Below the pieces are notes generated by a model. That model worked only from the letters and a program-made list of their open reading frames with translations, searched no databases and was not told where the DNA came from. A program made the translations under genes and the position numbers. DNA of 64,000 nt from Ferruginibacter sp. (GTDB taxonomy: Bacteria; Bacteroidota; Bacteroidia; Chitinophagales; Chitinophagaceae), in the NCBI GenBank assembly GCA_014379625.1, contig JACMLJ010000005.1:1-64000 (forward strand), written 5' to 3'. Positions within the stretch are counted from its first letter, which is position 1. Every line of letters starts with the position of its first letter. Below are positions 18,285-27,242 of the stretch, one piece after another.

Positions 18285-19637
18285 TTGGATTACCATTCGG
18301 TTATTGACTATGCAAATCATTTGCACTTCTCCTTACTTGCAATAACACCTGCTGCTTCTGCGGTACTTATTTTTTTAGCTATATTGTTGTTTACCATTTC
18401 TTTTTTAATAGCTGGCTCCGAAGTGGCTTTCTTCTCCCTTACCTATAAAGACATCAACATGCTTAAAACAAAGCAGCAGCCTGCTTTTAAGCGTATCGTT
18501 ACTTTACTGGAACAGCCTAAAATTTTATTGGGATCAATGCTCATCGCTAACAGCTTTGCAAATATTGGTATAATTTTAATATCCAATATCCTGATGGACG
18601 GGTTACTGGAGACCTTCCAGCTGGCTTTCTGGATTAATTTTTTAATCAAGGTGTTTACTGTTACTTTCCTGCTGGTGTTGTTTGGCGAAGTATTACCAAA
18701 AGTTTGGGCTACCCATCATAAAGTTTGGTTTGCTTCAACAGCATCGCTGATCATTGAAATTTTTAATAGTCTTTTTTACCGCATGAGCAAAAGAATGGTA
18801 GGATTTACTGACGGCATCGAAAAAAAATTTTCACCACGTAACTCTTCTTTGCTCGATAACAGCCAGTTAGACTATGCAATCGATTTGTTGCCCGAAAATG
18901 AGGCAACCATGGAAGAAAAGCAGATACTGAAAGGCATCCGGAAATTCAGTGATACTACCGTTAAACAAATCATGCGTACCCGGCTCGATGTAAGTGGCAT
19001 TGAATACAGCAGTTCGTTTGAAGAGTTAATAAAAAAAGTGGAAGAATTGCATTATTCACGTTTGCCCGTCTACAATAATAACCTGGATGAAGTAAAGGGT
19101 ATGATGCATACAAAAGATTTACTCCCGCATGTAAATGCGAGTAAGGTTGAAAATTACGACTGGCACAGTTTAATGAGACCCGCATTTTTTGTTCATGAGC
19201 AAAAGCTGATTGAAGATCTTTTGCAGGAATTCAGGAACCGGCGTATACACTTTGCCGTTGTAGTGGATGAATTTGGCGGAACTTCCGGGATTGTGACACT
19301 GGAAGATATTATGGAAGAAATTATTGGGGATATCCAGGATGAATTTGATGACGAGGAAAGCGCCAATAAAAAAATAGACGACTACACATTTATTTTCGAG
19401 GGCAAAACCATGATCAATGATGTTTGTAAAATAATGGGTTTACCCGGCGATATGTTTGAAAGGGTGAGGGGAGACAGTGATTCTTTAGCCGGGCTCATTC
19501 TTGAAATAGCCGGGGAGTTCCCGCAGGTAGAGGAAGAAGTGGTGAGTGGTGATTTTACATTTATTCCGCTGGCCATTAATAAAAACAGGATCGATAAAGT
19601 AAAAGTGCTGATAAAGATAAACCAGTCGGCCCTTTAA
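18285..19637 (+). CDS. gldE: Gliding motility-associated protein GldE (CNNM/CorC-type)
   Basis: A 450-residue inner-membrane protein of the hemolysin/CorC superfamily. The DUF21-type membrane region covers about 20-190 (ILLFTISFLIAGSEVAFFSL). Two CBS domains lie at about 215-345 (VKQIMRTRLDVSGI and VVDEFGGTSGIVTLEDIMEE). A CorC_HlyC domain occupies about 360-450. In gliding Bacteroidetes GldE is encoded next to GldD and supports T9SS/gliding function; the exact mechanism is not settled. Start: the first in-frame ATG is at codon 59, inside the membrane region, so the TTG at 18285 is the likely start. gldD follows after about 50 bases. Confidence 0.92.
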   Translation: MDYHSVIDYANHLHFSLLAITPAASAVLIFLAILLFTISFLIAGSEVAFFSLTYKDINMLKTKQQPAFKRIVTLLEQPKILLGSMLIANSFANIGIILISNILMDGLLETFQLAFWINFLIKVFTVTFLLVLFGEVLPKVWATHHKVWFASTASLIIEIFNSLFYRMSKRMVGFTDGIEKKFSPRNSSLLDNSQLDYAIDLLPENEATMEEKQILKGIRKFSDTTVKQIMRTRLDVSGIEYSSSFEELIKKVEELHYSRLPVYNNNLDEVKGMMHTKDLLPHVNASKVENYDWHSLMRPAFFVHEQKLIEDLLQEFRNRRIHFAVVVDEFGGTSGIVTLEDIMEEIIGDIQDEFDDEESANKKIDDYTFIFEGKTMINDVCKIMGLPGDMFERVRGDSDSLAGLILEIAGEFPQVEEEVVSGDFTFIPLAINKNRIDKVKVLIKINQSAL

Positions 19638-19691
19638 GCTTCTAACCCGGGCGATACGGTTCTAAAACCGGTGATACTGCAAAAAAGAAAT

Positions 19692-20354
19692 ATGTATTTA
19701 AAGAATAGTCATTTTGCTTTCCTTATGCCCTTTGCCGCCTGCTTATTGCTAATGGCTTGCAATTCACCTTATGTTTCTAAAAAAAGAGGTTATTTTAATA
19801 TTGAATTGCCACAACATCGCTATCAGAAATTTGACCGGGAAGGTTTCCCCTATAGTTTTGAATACCCGGTTTATGCGCAAATAGTAAAAGACAGTACTTT
19901 CTTTGACACCAACCCCGAAAACCCTTACTGGATAAATATCGATTTTCCACAGTTTCATAGCAGGATTTTTTTGAGTTACAAAGCCGTAGGAGGAAAGGCC
20001 TTGTATAAAGTAAAACAACCCGGGGGCAATTATAAGGATTCTTTAGGAACCAATGTATTCGATAAAATGGTGGATGATGCATTTACTCTAACCAATAAAA
20101 ACAATGTAGTTTCTAATTCTATTAATGATAGTTTAATACATACACCCAATGGCATTAGCGGGGTTTTTTTTAAAGTGGGGGGAAACGCGGCTACTTCCAA
20201 ACAATTTTTTTTAAGTGATACGTCCACAAATTTTATTCGCGGGGCATTGTATTTTGATGTAGCGCCAAATGCCGATTCATTAAAGCCCGTGCAGGATTTT
20301 TTGCAGGCTGATATGGATCATATGATCAATACTTTCCGGTGGAAGAACAAATAG
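19692..20354 (+). CDS. gldD: Gliding motility lipoprotein GldD
   Basis: A 220-residue lipoprotein with signal sequence MYLKNSHFAFLMPFAACLLL and a lipobox ending MAC, so the mature protein starts at Cys 23 or close to it. The following YVSKKRGYFNIELPQHRY is the conserved N-terminal signature of GldD. GldD is required for T9SS-dependent gliding in Flavobacterium. The frame is open from a GTG at 19671, but the ATG at 19692 gives a proper lipoprotein signal and is preferred. It is the last gene of the mutY-ssb-gldE-gldD run. Confidence 0.92.
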   Translation: MYLKNSHFAFLMPFAACLLLMACNSPYVSKKRGYFNIELPQHRYQKFDREGFPYSFEYPVYAQIVKDSTFFDTNPENPYWINIDFPQFHSRIFLSYKAVGGKALYKVKQPGGNYKDSLGTNVFDKMVDDAFTLTNKNNVVSNSINDSLIHTPNGISGVFFKVGGNAATSKQFFLSDTSTNFIRGALYFDVAPNADSLKPVQDFLQADMDHMINTFRWKNK

Positions 20355-20609
20355 GAGCTTACACCGTACCTGGTTTCGCACTCCTATAAATTTCTGATGG
20401 CTGATTTGTTTGTGGGTGTTTTTTTTGAGTCATGTTTACTCAAATCAGCAAAAGAAAATTGGATTTGGACCGATGGACAACTTAGCCGCTATCAATACCA
20501 GGTAATCCATTTACTCAGGAATAAAAGAACATGAACACGAAAACTCCCTGCATTTTTGAAATTTATCATTGTCAATTTTTTAATTACCCGTTAACCAGCG
20601 CTTTGTTAG

Positions 20610-20617
20610 TACTTTTG
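20610..20617 (+). promoter_or_regulatory. Bacteroidetes -7 box before the DUF3109 gene
   Basis: TACTTTTG matches the TAnnTTTG -7 consensus and ends 8 bases before the ATG at 20626, so the transcript would be leaderless or nearly so. No TTG at the expected -33 distance is obvious. Confidence 0.4.
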
Positions 20618-20625
20618 CCCCTTAT

Positions 20626-21204
20626 ATGATAGTAATAGATAATAAACTGGTGAGCGACGAAATTATCAGTGAACAATTTGTTTGCGACCTCAATAAGTGC
20701 AAAGGAGGCTGTTGTGTGGATGGCGATGCAGGGGCCCCGCTCAGTAAGGATGAACTGGAGAAATTAAATGAAGTGTGTGAAGCTGTGCTGCCTTATTTAG
20801 CCGAAGAAAATCAAATTGAATTGCTAAAACAGGGGCGGTATGTGTATGATAAAGAATTTGGTTGGGTAACCCCTACCATACAAAGTAAAGTTTGTGTGTA
20901 CGGCATTACAGATAAAAATGGGATAGTTAAATGTGGCATTGAACAAGCGTACAATGATGGGAAAGTGAACTGGAAAAAACCTATTAGTTGCCATTTGTTT
21001 CCGATACGGGTTAAACTGAGCAGAAATAAGCAAACAGAATACGTTAATTATGAACCAAGGGAAGACCTTTGCAGCGCTGCCTGTGTCTTAGGAAAAAAAT
21101 TAAAGGTACCCGTATATGTATTTTTAAAAGATGCATTAGTTAGAAAATACGGCGCCGGATTTTATGAAACGCTGGAAGCTACGGCTAAACACCTGAAGCA
21201 ATGA
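20626..21204 (+). CDS. DUF3109 family Cys-rich protein
   Basis: 192 residues with a run of conserved cysteines: FVCDLNKCKGGCCVDGDAGA (about 18-37), VCVYG, KCGIEQA, SCHLFPIRV and LCSAACVLG. The spacing resembles metal-chelating proteins of the YkgJ/DUF3109 group, which may bind zinc or iron-sulfur; function is not established. No signal peptide is present, so it is probably cytoplasmic. The gene is monocistronic, with its own -7-like box close upstream. Confidence 0.88.
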   Translation: MIVIDNKLVSDEIISEQFVCDLNKCKGGCCVDGDAGAPLSKDELEKLNEVCEAVLPYLAEENQIELLKQGRYVYDKEFGWVTPTIQSKVCVYGITDKNGIVKCGIEQAYNDGKVNWKKPISCHLFPIRVKLSRNKQTEYVNYEPREDLCSAACVLGKKLKVPVYVFLKDALVRKYGAGFYETLEATAKHLKQ

Positions 21205-21272
21205 AGGCAATAGGCAATAAAGGCAATAGGCAATGGGCAAAAGGCAATGGGCAAAAGGCAATGGGCAAAAAT
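21204..21272. repeat. Short tandem repeat tract after the DUF3109 gene
   Basis: Repeated aggcaat units: first as aggcaataggcaat and aaaggcaataggcaat, then three copies of caatgggcaaaagg-type units of about 13 bases. It ends in atgcgaagtaaat at 21270-21282. The tract is noncoding and directly follows the stop codon. The same atgcgaagtaaat end occurs after the tandem tract at 46486-46548. Confidence 0.75.
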
Positions 21273-21340
21273 GCGAAGTAAATCGAAATTACACAAAGAT
21301 TTTACTATAAACCATCAACAGTTTGAAGAACAAATTACAA

Positions 21341-22165
21341 ATGAAAAGAATAATATTTACGGGGTATTGTATTGCTAATTTTTTTTTACTGATTTCATTT
21401 TCTTCCTGTTCAGTTAACCGGGCCAAAATAGACAACAGCCTTAAAAAATATTTTGACCAGAATAAAGTGGACGGATGTTTTACCCTGTTCAATAATGCGG
21501 ATGGGAAAGTAACGGTTTATAATATGGCGCTGGATACGGTCCGTTTTTTACCTGCATCTACTTTTAAAATCGTAAACTCGCTGGTAGGCCTGGAAATCGG
21601 GAGGATCACGGATGAGAAGATGGTTGTAAAATGGGACGGCGTACAACGCAGGGTTGCAGACTGGAACAAAGACCTTACCATGGTTGAGGCGTTCAAAGTG
21701 AGTTCTGTTCCGTGGTACCAGGAAGTTGCAAGGAGAATAGGAAGGGATACCATGCAGCAATGGCTCGATAGCCTGCATTATGGGAATATGAAAATTGGAA
21801 ACCATATCGATAGTTTTTGGCTTGATAATAGCTTAAAGATTTCGCCGGATGAACAACTGGGTTTGGTGAAGCGTTTGTATTTTGACCAGTTACCGTTTCA
21901 AAAACGTACCCAGCAAATTGTTCGTGATCTAATGACCCAGGAAGACAATACCGTATTTACCCTCTCCTACAAAACCGGTTGGGGATTTGATGAAAACGAT
22001 CACTCCATTGGCTGGATGGTTGGCTGGATAGAAGAAAACAAACATCCCTATTTTTTTGTAACATTGGTAAAATCGATTGATGTTAATATTGATATGAAAG
22101 CAGTGCGGTTGAATATTACGAAAGGGATATTGAAACAGTTAGGTTTTTTTGAAGGCAGGATGTAA
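21341..22165 (+). CDS. Class D (OXA-type) beta-lactamase
   Basis: A 274-residue serine beta-lactamase-like hydrolase with all class D landmarks in order: SxxK as PASTFKIVNS (about 72-81), the S-x-V triad as SVPW (about 124), YGN as LHYGNMKIG (about 145-153), FWLDNSLKISP, and the KTG box as SYKTGWG (about 213-219). An N-terminal signal ends in FSSCS, compatible with a Bacteroidetes lipoprotein, so it is probably periplasmic and membrane-anchored. The frame opens at a TTG (21323), but the ATG at 21341 is better. No mobile element adjoins, so it looks chromosomal and intrinsic. Whether it hydrolyses carbapenems cannot be told from this. Confidence 0.9.
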   Translation: MKRIIFTGYCIANFFLLISFSSCSVNRAKIDNSLKKYFDQNKVDGCFTLFNNADGKVTVYNMALDTVRFLPASTFKIVNSLVGLEIGRITDEKMVVKWDGVQRRVADWNKDLTMVEAFKVSSVPWYQEVARRIGRDTMQQWLDSLHYGNMKIGNHIDSFWLDNSLKISPDEQLGLVKRLYFDQLPFQKRTQQIVRDLMTQEDNTVFTLSYKTGWGFDENDHSIGWMVGWIEENKHPYFFVTLVKSIDVNIDMKAVRLNITKGILKQLGFFEGRM

Positions 22166-22202
22166 ATTATTAACGGCTCCATTTTATAAAAATTTTAATC
22201 CC

Positions 22203-23903
22203 TTGTTCCAGTTTCAGCATATCGAATACTTAACCGGGCTTGCCGCAGTTCCTTTAATGGTGCTGCTCTATTTTTTTGTAATCCGGTGGAAGAAAAGTAC
22301 CCTTAAAAAAATTGGTGACGCGGCGTTGGTAAATCAACTGATCAGCGATTATAGTCCTGCAAAATTCTCTCTTAAGTTTGTTTTATTTATTGCTGCATTT
22401 ACGGTGGGTGTATTGGCCCTGGCTAATCCGCGGATGCCCCTGGGAACTGCCACTGTACATCGCAGTGGAATTGATGTAATGATTGCCCTGGATGTAAGTA
22501 AAAGCATGTTGGCACAGGATATAAAACCAGACAGGTTAGAAAGGGCCAAACAACTTTTAGCAAAGCTGATTGACAAATTATCCGAAGACAGAATTGGTAT
22601 TGTGGTATTTGCAGGCAGGGCATATTTGCAAATGCCGCTTACTACCGATCATGCCGCCGCTAAAATGTACTTGTCTTCTGCTACACCCGGTGTGGTACCC
22701 ACGCAGGGTACAGTAATAGGTGATGCCCTAAAAATGTGCAATGCCGCTTTTAATGTCAAAGAAAAAAAATACAAATCAATTATCCTGATCAGCGATGGAG
22801 AAGACCATGATGATAATGCGGTTAAATTAGCAAAAGCGCTGGCTTCCGAAGGGGTAATGATCAATACAATTGGTATTGGATCGCCTGAAGGCGCAATGAT
22901 TGTGGACGCCGAAACCAATGAAGTAAAACGGGATGCTACCGGCGCCCCCGTAGTGACGAAATTGAACGAGATCGGGTTAAAAGATATCGCAGTCAATGGT
23001 AACGGGATTTACCAGTTATTTACCAATACGGATGAAGTTGTTAGCCGGATAGAAACCCAGTTAAAAAGTTTGGGACAAAAGCCCATCACAGAAAATTCAT
23101 TGATCAATTTTCAGTATTTTTTTCCCTGGTTATTGGCGCTTGTGCTAATAGTTTTATTGGCCGAGTTCCTGGTTTCAGAAATTAAGTCCGTGAAAAAAAA
23201 TCTGCCGTCAATCAATAAAAAGAAGGTGAACCCGGTTACTGTTTTATTGATCTTCTTCATAGCCCCTTCAATATCCTTTGCGCAAAATGACAATAAACTG
23301 GTAAAAAAAGGAAATGAGGCCTATAAAAAAAAGCAATATGAAGTGGCACGGGAAGATTATAAAAAAGCAGCCGAAAAAAATCCTGCCAATCAAAAGGCTC
23401 AATACAATTTAGGGAATGCTTTATACAAAACTGCAAAGCCCGAAGAAGCGGTAGCGGCTTATGATGCGGCAATACAAAATAGCAGGTTAGCGATTGAAAA
23501 GTCGGGTGCATTTTATAATAAAGGGGTGGTATTGCAAAATGAAAAGAAATTGCCGGAATGCATTGATGCATATAAAAATTCTCTGCGACTCAATCCGGCT
23601 GACGAAGATGCCCGGTTAAACCTGCAAAAGGCCTTACAACAACAGCAAAAACAGCAACAGCAGCAAAAAGAAAAGGATAATAAAGAACAAAAGAAGCCTA
23701 AAGATGAGCCCCAAAAAAAGGATCAGCCCAAACAACAGGAGGATAATAATAAAAATGATTTACCCCAACCCCAACCTTCAAAAATGACCAAAAAGGAGGC
23801 CGAAGAAAAATTAAAAGCCTTACTGCAACAGGAAAAAAAGCTACAGGATAAATTACGGAGGGTTAACGCGGCATCGCCTGAAAAACCGGAGAAAGATTGG
23901 TAA
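22203..23903 (+). CDS. VWA-TPR fusion protein (BatB-BatC type)
   Basis: About 567 residues. An N-terminal membrane anchor (FQHIEYLTGLAAVPLMVLLY) and a second helix precede a von Willebrand A domain (about 70-270) with the MIDAS motif DVSKSM, a conserved Thr region and ISDGEDHDD. Another membrane helix (WLLALVLIVLLAEFLV) follows. After a signal-like hydrophobic stretch ending SFAQN come TPR repeats (about 365-470), then a Gln/Lys-rich low-complexity tail. This matches BatB joined to BatC of the Bacteroides aerotolerance operon, but no MoxR, DUF58, BatA or BatD gene is next to it. The start is uncertain: the frame is open from a TTG at 22149, overlapping the beta-lactamase gene; the TTG at 22203 places FQFQHIEYL at the N-terminus as usual for the family. 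Confidence 0.85.
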   Translation: MFQFQHIEYLTGLAAVPLMVLLYFFVIRWKKSTLKKIGDAALVNQLISDYSPAKFSLKFVLFIAAFTVGVLALANPRMPLGTATVHRSGIDVMIALDVSKSMLAQDIKPDRLERAKQLLAKLIDKLSEDRIGIVVFAGRAYLQMPLTTDHAAAKMYLSSATPGVVPTQGTVIGDALKMCNAAFNVKEKKYKSIILISDGEDHDDNAVKLAKALASEGVMINTIGIGSPEGAMIVDAETNEVKRDATGAPVVTKLNEIGLKDIAVNGNGIYQLFTNTDEVVSRIETQLKSLGQKPITENSLINFQYFFPWLLALVLIVLLAEFLVSEIKSVKKNLPSINKKKVNPVTVLLIFFIAPSISFAQNDNKLVKKGNEAYKKKQYEVAREDYKKAAEKNPANQKAQYNLGNALYKTAKPEEAVAAYDAAIQNSRLAIEKSGAFYNKGVVLQNEKKLPECIDAYKNSLRLNPADEDARLNLQKALQQQQKQQQQQKEKDNKEQKKPKDEPQKKDQPKQQEDNNKNDLPQPQPSKMTKKEAEEKLKALLQQEKKLQDKLRRVNAASPEKPEKDW

Positions 23904-23937
23904 AAAATGGCGCATCTTTGTGTGATAAACTCACACC

Positions 23938-24723
23938 ATGAAAAGTTTAAAATTGCCAATCTCTCTTCTGTTTGCAGCTTTTTTGTCTTCCTGCATTGAC
24001 ACCGAAGAAAAAATAGTACTCAATGCTGACAATTCAGGCATTTATTCAATGACAATTGATTTGGGCAGAATGTTAAAAATAGCTGGATCGATGGGTGGGG
24101 AGAAATCTGATTCCAGTAAGACGAAGGAAAAGAGGGATACCACCGTTTACCTAAAAGACATGATTGATACCGCGGTTGATTTAACAGCATCCGAGAAAGC
24201 ATTGTACAAAGATGGGATGATCCATGTAAAATTGGATGAAGAGAAAAATGAAATGAAGATTGTGATGAGTTCACCTTTTAAAAACGCCGCTGATCTCACG
24301 GAAATAAAGAATAATTTTTCTACGGTGCTGAATAAGTTAAAAGCTTTAAATAAAGCTACCGGCGAGCAGGCAAAGCCAGAGGGAGAGTTAGCGGATATGG
24401 ATATGAGGGCAAAATCCACTAACCCGGTTAGTGAGCATTTTACTTTTGTGGCAGGTACCGGTAAAATATCCAGCACCATTACTAACCTGGCCACTTTTAA
24501 AAAGCTGGTTGCAACAGATTCAACACTGGGTATGATGTCGCAAATGACATCCATGATGGGCGATTTTAATTACCGTACCATCATTGTTTTACCTAAAGTT
24601 GTTAAAAAATTTAATGGCCCGGGAACTGTTGTTTCTGCGGATAAAAAGACAGTTAGTTTTTCTACCACACTTACAGAAATGCTGGAGCATCCTGAAAAAG
24701 TTTCTTATGATGTGGAATATTAA
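23938..24723 (+). CDS. Predicted lipoprotein of unknown function
   Basis: 261 residues. The signal sequence MKSLKLPISLLFAAFLSSC carries a lipobox ending LSSC. The mature part begins with IDTEEKIVLNADNSGIYSMT and is rich in Lys, Asp and Ser with amphipathic helices, ending in a short beta-like segment (TTLTEMLEHPEKVSYDVEY). The pattern (a conserved opening strand with an N-x-D-G/S-G turn) is reminiscent of LppM-like lipoproteins, but I cannot assign a function. It begins 34 bases after the BatB-BatC fusion gene on the same strand and may be cotranscribed. Confidence 0.75.
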   Translation: MKSLKLPISLLFAAFLSSCIDTEEKIVLNADNSGIYSMTIDLGRMLKIAGSMGGEKSDSSKTKEKRDTTVYLKDMIDTAVDLTASEKALYKDGMIHVKLDEEKNEMKIVMSSPFKNAADLTEIKNNFSTVLNKLKALNKATGEQAKPEGELADMDMRAKSTNPVSEHFTFVAGTGKISSTITNLATFKKLVATDSTLGMMSQMTSMMGDFNYRTIIVLPKVVKKFNGPGTVVSADKKTVSFSTTLTEMLEHPEKVSYDVEY

Positions 24724-24942
24724 GAAAAGGAAGCCGCTTGGTTCAAAGGGGGAAATAGCCCTCGATAATGAGTTGCTATTTATTCAATGCATCACAACAA
24801 CTATAATGGCCACTAATTTTTTACCTGAATAAACTCTGTTGTGTGCATTTTGTGGGTTTGCAGGAATAAAAATTAAACCTGTTAAATGCTTCTTTAAACA
24901 ACCTCTAAGATTGGTTATTAATTATTTTGTAATATAAAATTT

Positions 24943-26955
24943 ATGCAATTGTATTGTGAATCCATGACGGAATACAAACGTCTCAAAACCCGGGAAGTTA
25001 AAATTGGCAACCTGTTGTTGGGAAATAATCATCCTGTCAGGGTGCAAACAATGACCACTACGGATACCATGGACACCCTGGCAACCGTAGAACAAACCAT
25101 TCGTTGCATAGAGGCGGGGGCAGAACTGGTTCGCATAACCGCCCCATCTAAAAAGGAAGCAGAGAATTTATTGAATATAAAAAATGAACTAAACAGGCGC
25201 GGATACTTTGTGCCGTTGGTGGCCGATATTCATTTTACACCCAACGCTGCCGAAATTGCAGCTACCATCGTGGAGAAAGTAAGGGTTAACCCCGGTAATT
25301 ATGTTGACAAGAAAAAATTTGAACAGATCGATTATACCGATGCTGAATATGGGGAAGAGATTGAAAGGATACGGGAACGGTTTACCCCGCTGGTAAAAAT
25401 CTGTAAGCAACATGGTACCGCAATGCGCATTGGTACCAACCACGGATCTTTGAGCGACCGAATCATGAGCCGGTATGGTGATACGGCAATGGGTATGGTA
25501 GAAAGCGCCATGGAGTTTTTACGCATTGCACGCGGTGAGGATTATCACAATATTATACTGAGTATGAAAAGCAGTAACCCGCTGGTGATGGTGCAGGCAT
25601 ACAGGTTATTGATCAACCACATGATGGAAGAATTTAACGAGTGTTATCCTTTACACCTGGGCGTTACCGAAGCAGGTGACGGCGAAGACGGAAGGATAAA
25701 GTCAGCCATTGGAATTGGTACCTTACTGGAAGACGGTATTGGCGATACCATACGGGTAAGCTTAACTGAAGATCCTGAACTGGAAATCCCGGTTTGCAGG
25801 GATATTGTAAAACGTTATACCGAAGAGCGGCTACACAAGACCGGTAGTAGGGTAATTCCTTTGATTGAACCACTTCCTTATTCTCCTTTTGAATATAAGC
25901 GAAGGGAAACTTTTGCGGTTAATAATATTGGTAACAAGCAGGTACCCATAGTAATTGCCGATTTAAGTAAAATTGATACCATTACGCCTGCTCACCTGCA
26001 AAGTGTAGGATACACCTACGATGCAGCTAATGATAAATGGACTATCAGTGATATGGCTGCTGATTATATTTTTACCGGCAATCAAATACTCAATTTCGCA
26101 TTGCCGGGTACGGTTAAGGTGATCGTATATCCCGCTGCATGGCAATTAGCGGATGATAAAACCACTTATTTTCCCATATTTGAAGACAGTGGGTTTGTTG
26201 CCGCCGAATCAATATCGAACAAGCTCAACTTTGTAATGCTTGATTGCTTTAGCGACGGCACAGGCATCAATGATTTTACTTACCTGGATGAACTGGCAAA
26301 TGATCCTGCAGTAGTACTTTGCCTTAGTTCGATGAATATATCTGCCATGCATGCAGTTAGGCGGATGATGACGGAACTGATGAAGCGCAGCATTAAAAAT
26401 CCCGTTGTGTTTATCACCGACAGTGACTGGTCCACGGCCGATGAACACCTTATTCACTATGCAACGGAAACAGGCGCATTGTTCCTGGAAGGAATGGGAG
26501 ATGGTATCTGCCTGGGGATGTCATCAAAGGCATACAATGACGTAAGCAATATAGCAGTAAGCGGAAGAAATTATATTGCCAATGCTTCGGTAGAACAATT
26601 TATTAATAATACCGCCTTCTCCATTTTACAGGCTACCCGCACAAGGATTTCAAAAACTGAATATATCAGTTGCCCCAGTTGCGGCAGAACGCTTTTCGAC
26701 CTGCAGGAAACCACCGCAAAGATCAGGAGTGTAACCAATCATTTAAAAGGCGTTAAGATCGCCATCATGGGTTGTATCGTAAATGGCCCCGGTGAAATGG
26801 CCGATGCAGATTTTGGCTATGTGGGAAGCGGGGTTGGAAAAATTACCTTATACCGCGGAAAGGAAGTGGTAAAAAGAAATATTGACAGCGCCATTGCGGT
26901 GGATGAACTGATAACTATCCTGAAAGAAAGTGATGCCTGGGTAGACGCAGGTTAA
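24943..26955 (+). CDS. ispG: (E)-4-hydroxy-3-methylbut-2-enyl-diphosphate synthase, long form
   Basis: A 670-residue iron-sulfur enzyme of the MEP isoprenoid pathway converting cyclic MEcPP to HMBPP. The N-terminal TIM-barrel domain (about 8-290) includes VRVQTMTTTDTMDT and MRIGTNHGSLSDR. A large insert (about 300-560) is the extra A* domain found in Bacteroidetes, Chlamydiae and plants. The C-terminal domain has 4Fe-4S ligands in ISCPSCGRTLFDLQ and IMGCIVNGPGEMADADFGYV. An internal ATG at 24964 (MTEYKRL) could be the true start. dxs, the first enzyme of the same pathway, lies 29 kb further on. Confidence 0.97.
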   Translation: MQLYCESMTEYKRLKTREVKIGNLLLGNNHPVRVQTMTTTDTMDTLATVEQTIRCIEAGAELVRITAPSKKEAENLLNIKNELNRRGYFVPLVADIHFTPNAAEIAATIVEKVRVNPGNYVDKKKFEQIDYTDAEYGEEIERIRERFTPLVKICKQHGTAMRIGTNHGSLSDRIMSRYGDTAMGMVESAMEFLRIARGEDYHNIILSMKSSNPLVMVQAYRLLINHMMEEFNECYPLHLGVTEAGDGEDGRIKSAIGIGTLLEDGIGDTIRVSLTEDPELEIPVCRDIVKRYTEERLHKTGSRVIPLIEPLPYSPFEYKRRETFAVNNIGNKQVPIVIADLSKIDTITPAHLQSVGYTYDAANDKWTISDMAADYIFTGNQILNFALPGTVKVIVYPAAWQLADDKTTYFPIFEDSGFVAAESISNKLNFVMLDCFSDGTGINDFTYLDELANDPAVVLCLSSMNISAMHAVRRMMTELMKRSIKNPVVFITDSDWSTADEHLIHYATETGALFLEGMGDGICLGMSSKAYNDVSNIAVSGRNYIANASVEQFINNTAFSILQATRTRISKTEYISCPSCGRTLFDLQETTAKIRSVTNHLKGVKIAIMGCIVNGPGEMADADFGYVGSGVGKITLYRGKEVVKRNIDSAIAVDELITILKESDAWVDAG

Positions 26956-26964
26956 CCGCGCATT

Positions 26965-27231
26965 TTACTGCTTATTTACTTTTTGCAAAACCGGAATCGC
27001 CATCATCCCGGGTGAATCCCTGTAGTCAACCGTTTGCACAATACCGGGCTGCGTAAAGCGATAATGACTGCCGGTAATACTTCCAATTACTGATAAAGCC
27101 GATGATCCCGTGTATTCAAAATATACATCGGGCCACATTTTATTTTTGGGCGGGTCGGCCTGTTGATGATTGCCTTGCAGGAAAGTTTTTTCAGCTATAA
27201 ACTGCTGTCTTTTATTGCCACAGTTGCACAT
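26965..27231 (-). CDS. Small conserved unknown protein, N-terminal MCNCG
   Basis: 88 residues beginning MCNCGNKRQQF, with a CxC pair, and ending in a beta-rich part with YTGSSALSVIGSITGSHYRF and VDYRDSPGMMAIPVLQKV. I recall similar short proteins in other bacteria with the same ITGxxYRF and final VPxL motifs, next to DUF1360 genes; none has a known function to my knowledge. It starts 11 bases after the DUF1360 gene, so translation is probably coupled. No signal peptide or membrane segment is seen. It is the last gene of the 26965-29751 cassette and converges on ispG. Confidence 0.75.
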   Translation of the reverse strand: MCNCGNKRQQFIAEKTFLQGNHQQADPPKNKMWPDVYFEYTGSSALSVIGSITGSHYRFTQPGIVQTVDYRDSPGMMAIPVLQKVNKQ

Positions 27232-27242
27232 GATTTTATTTT

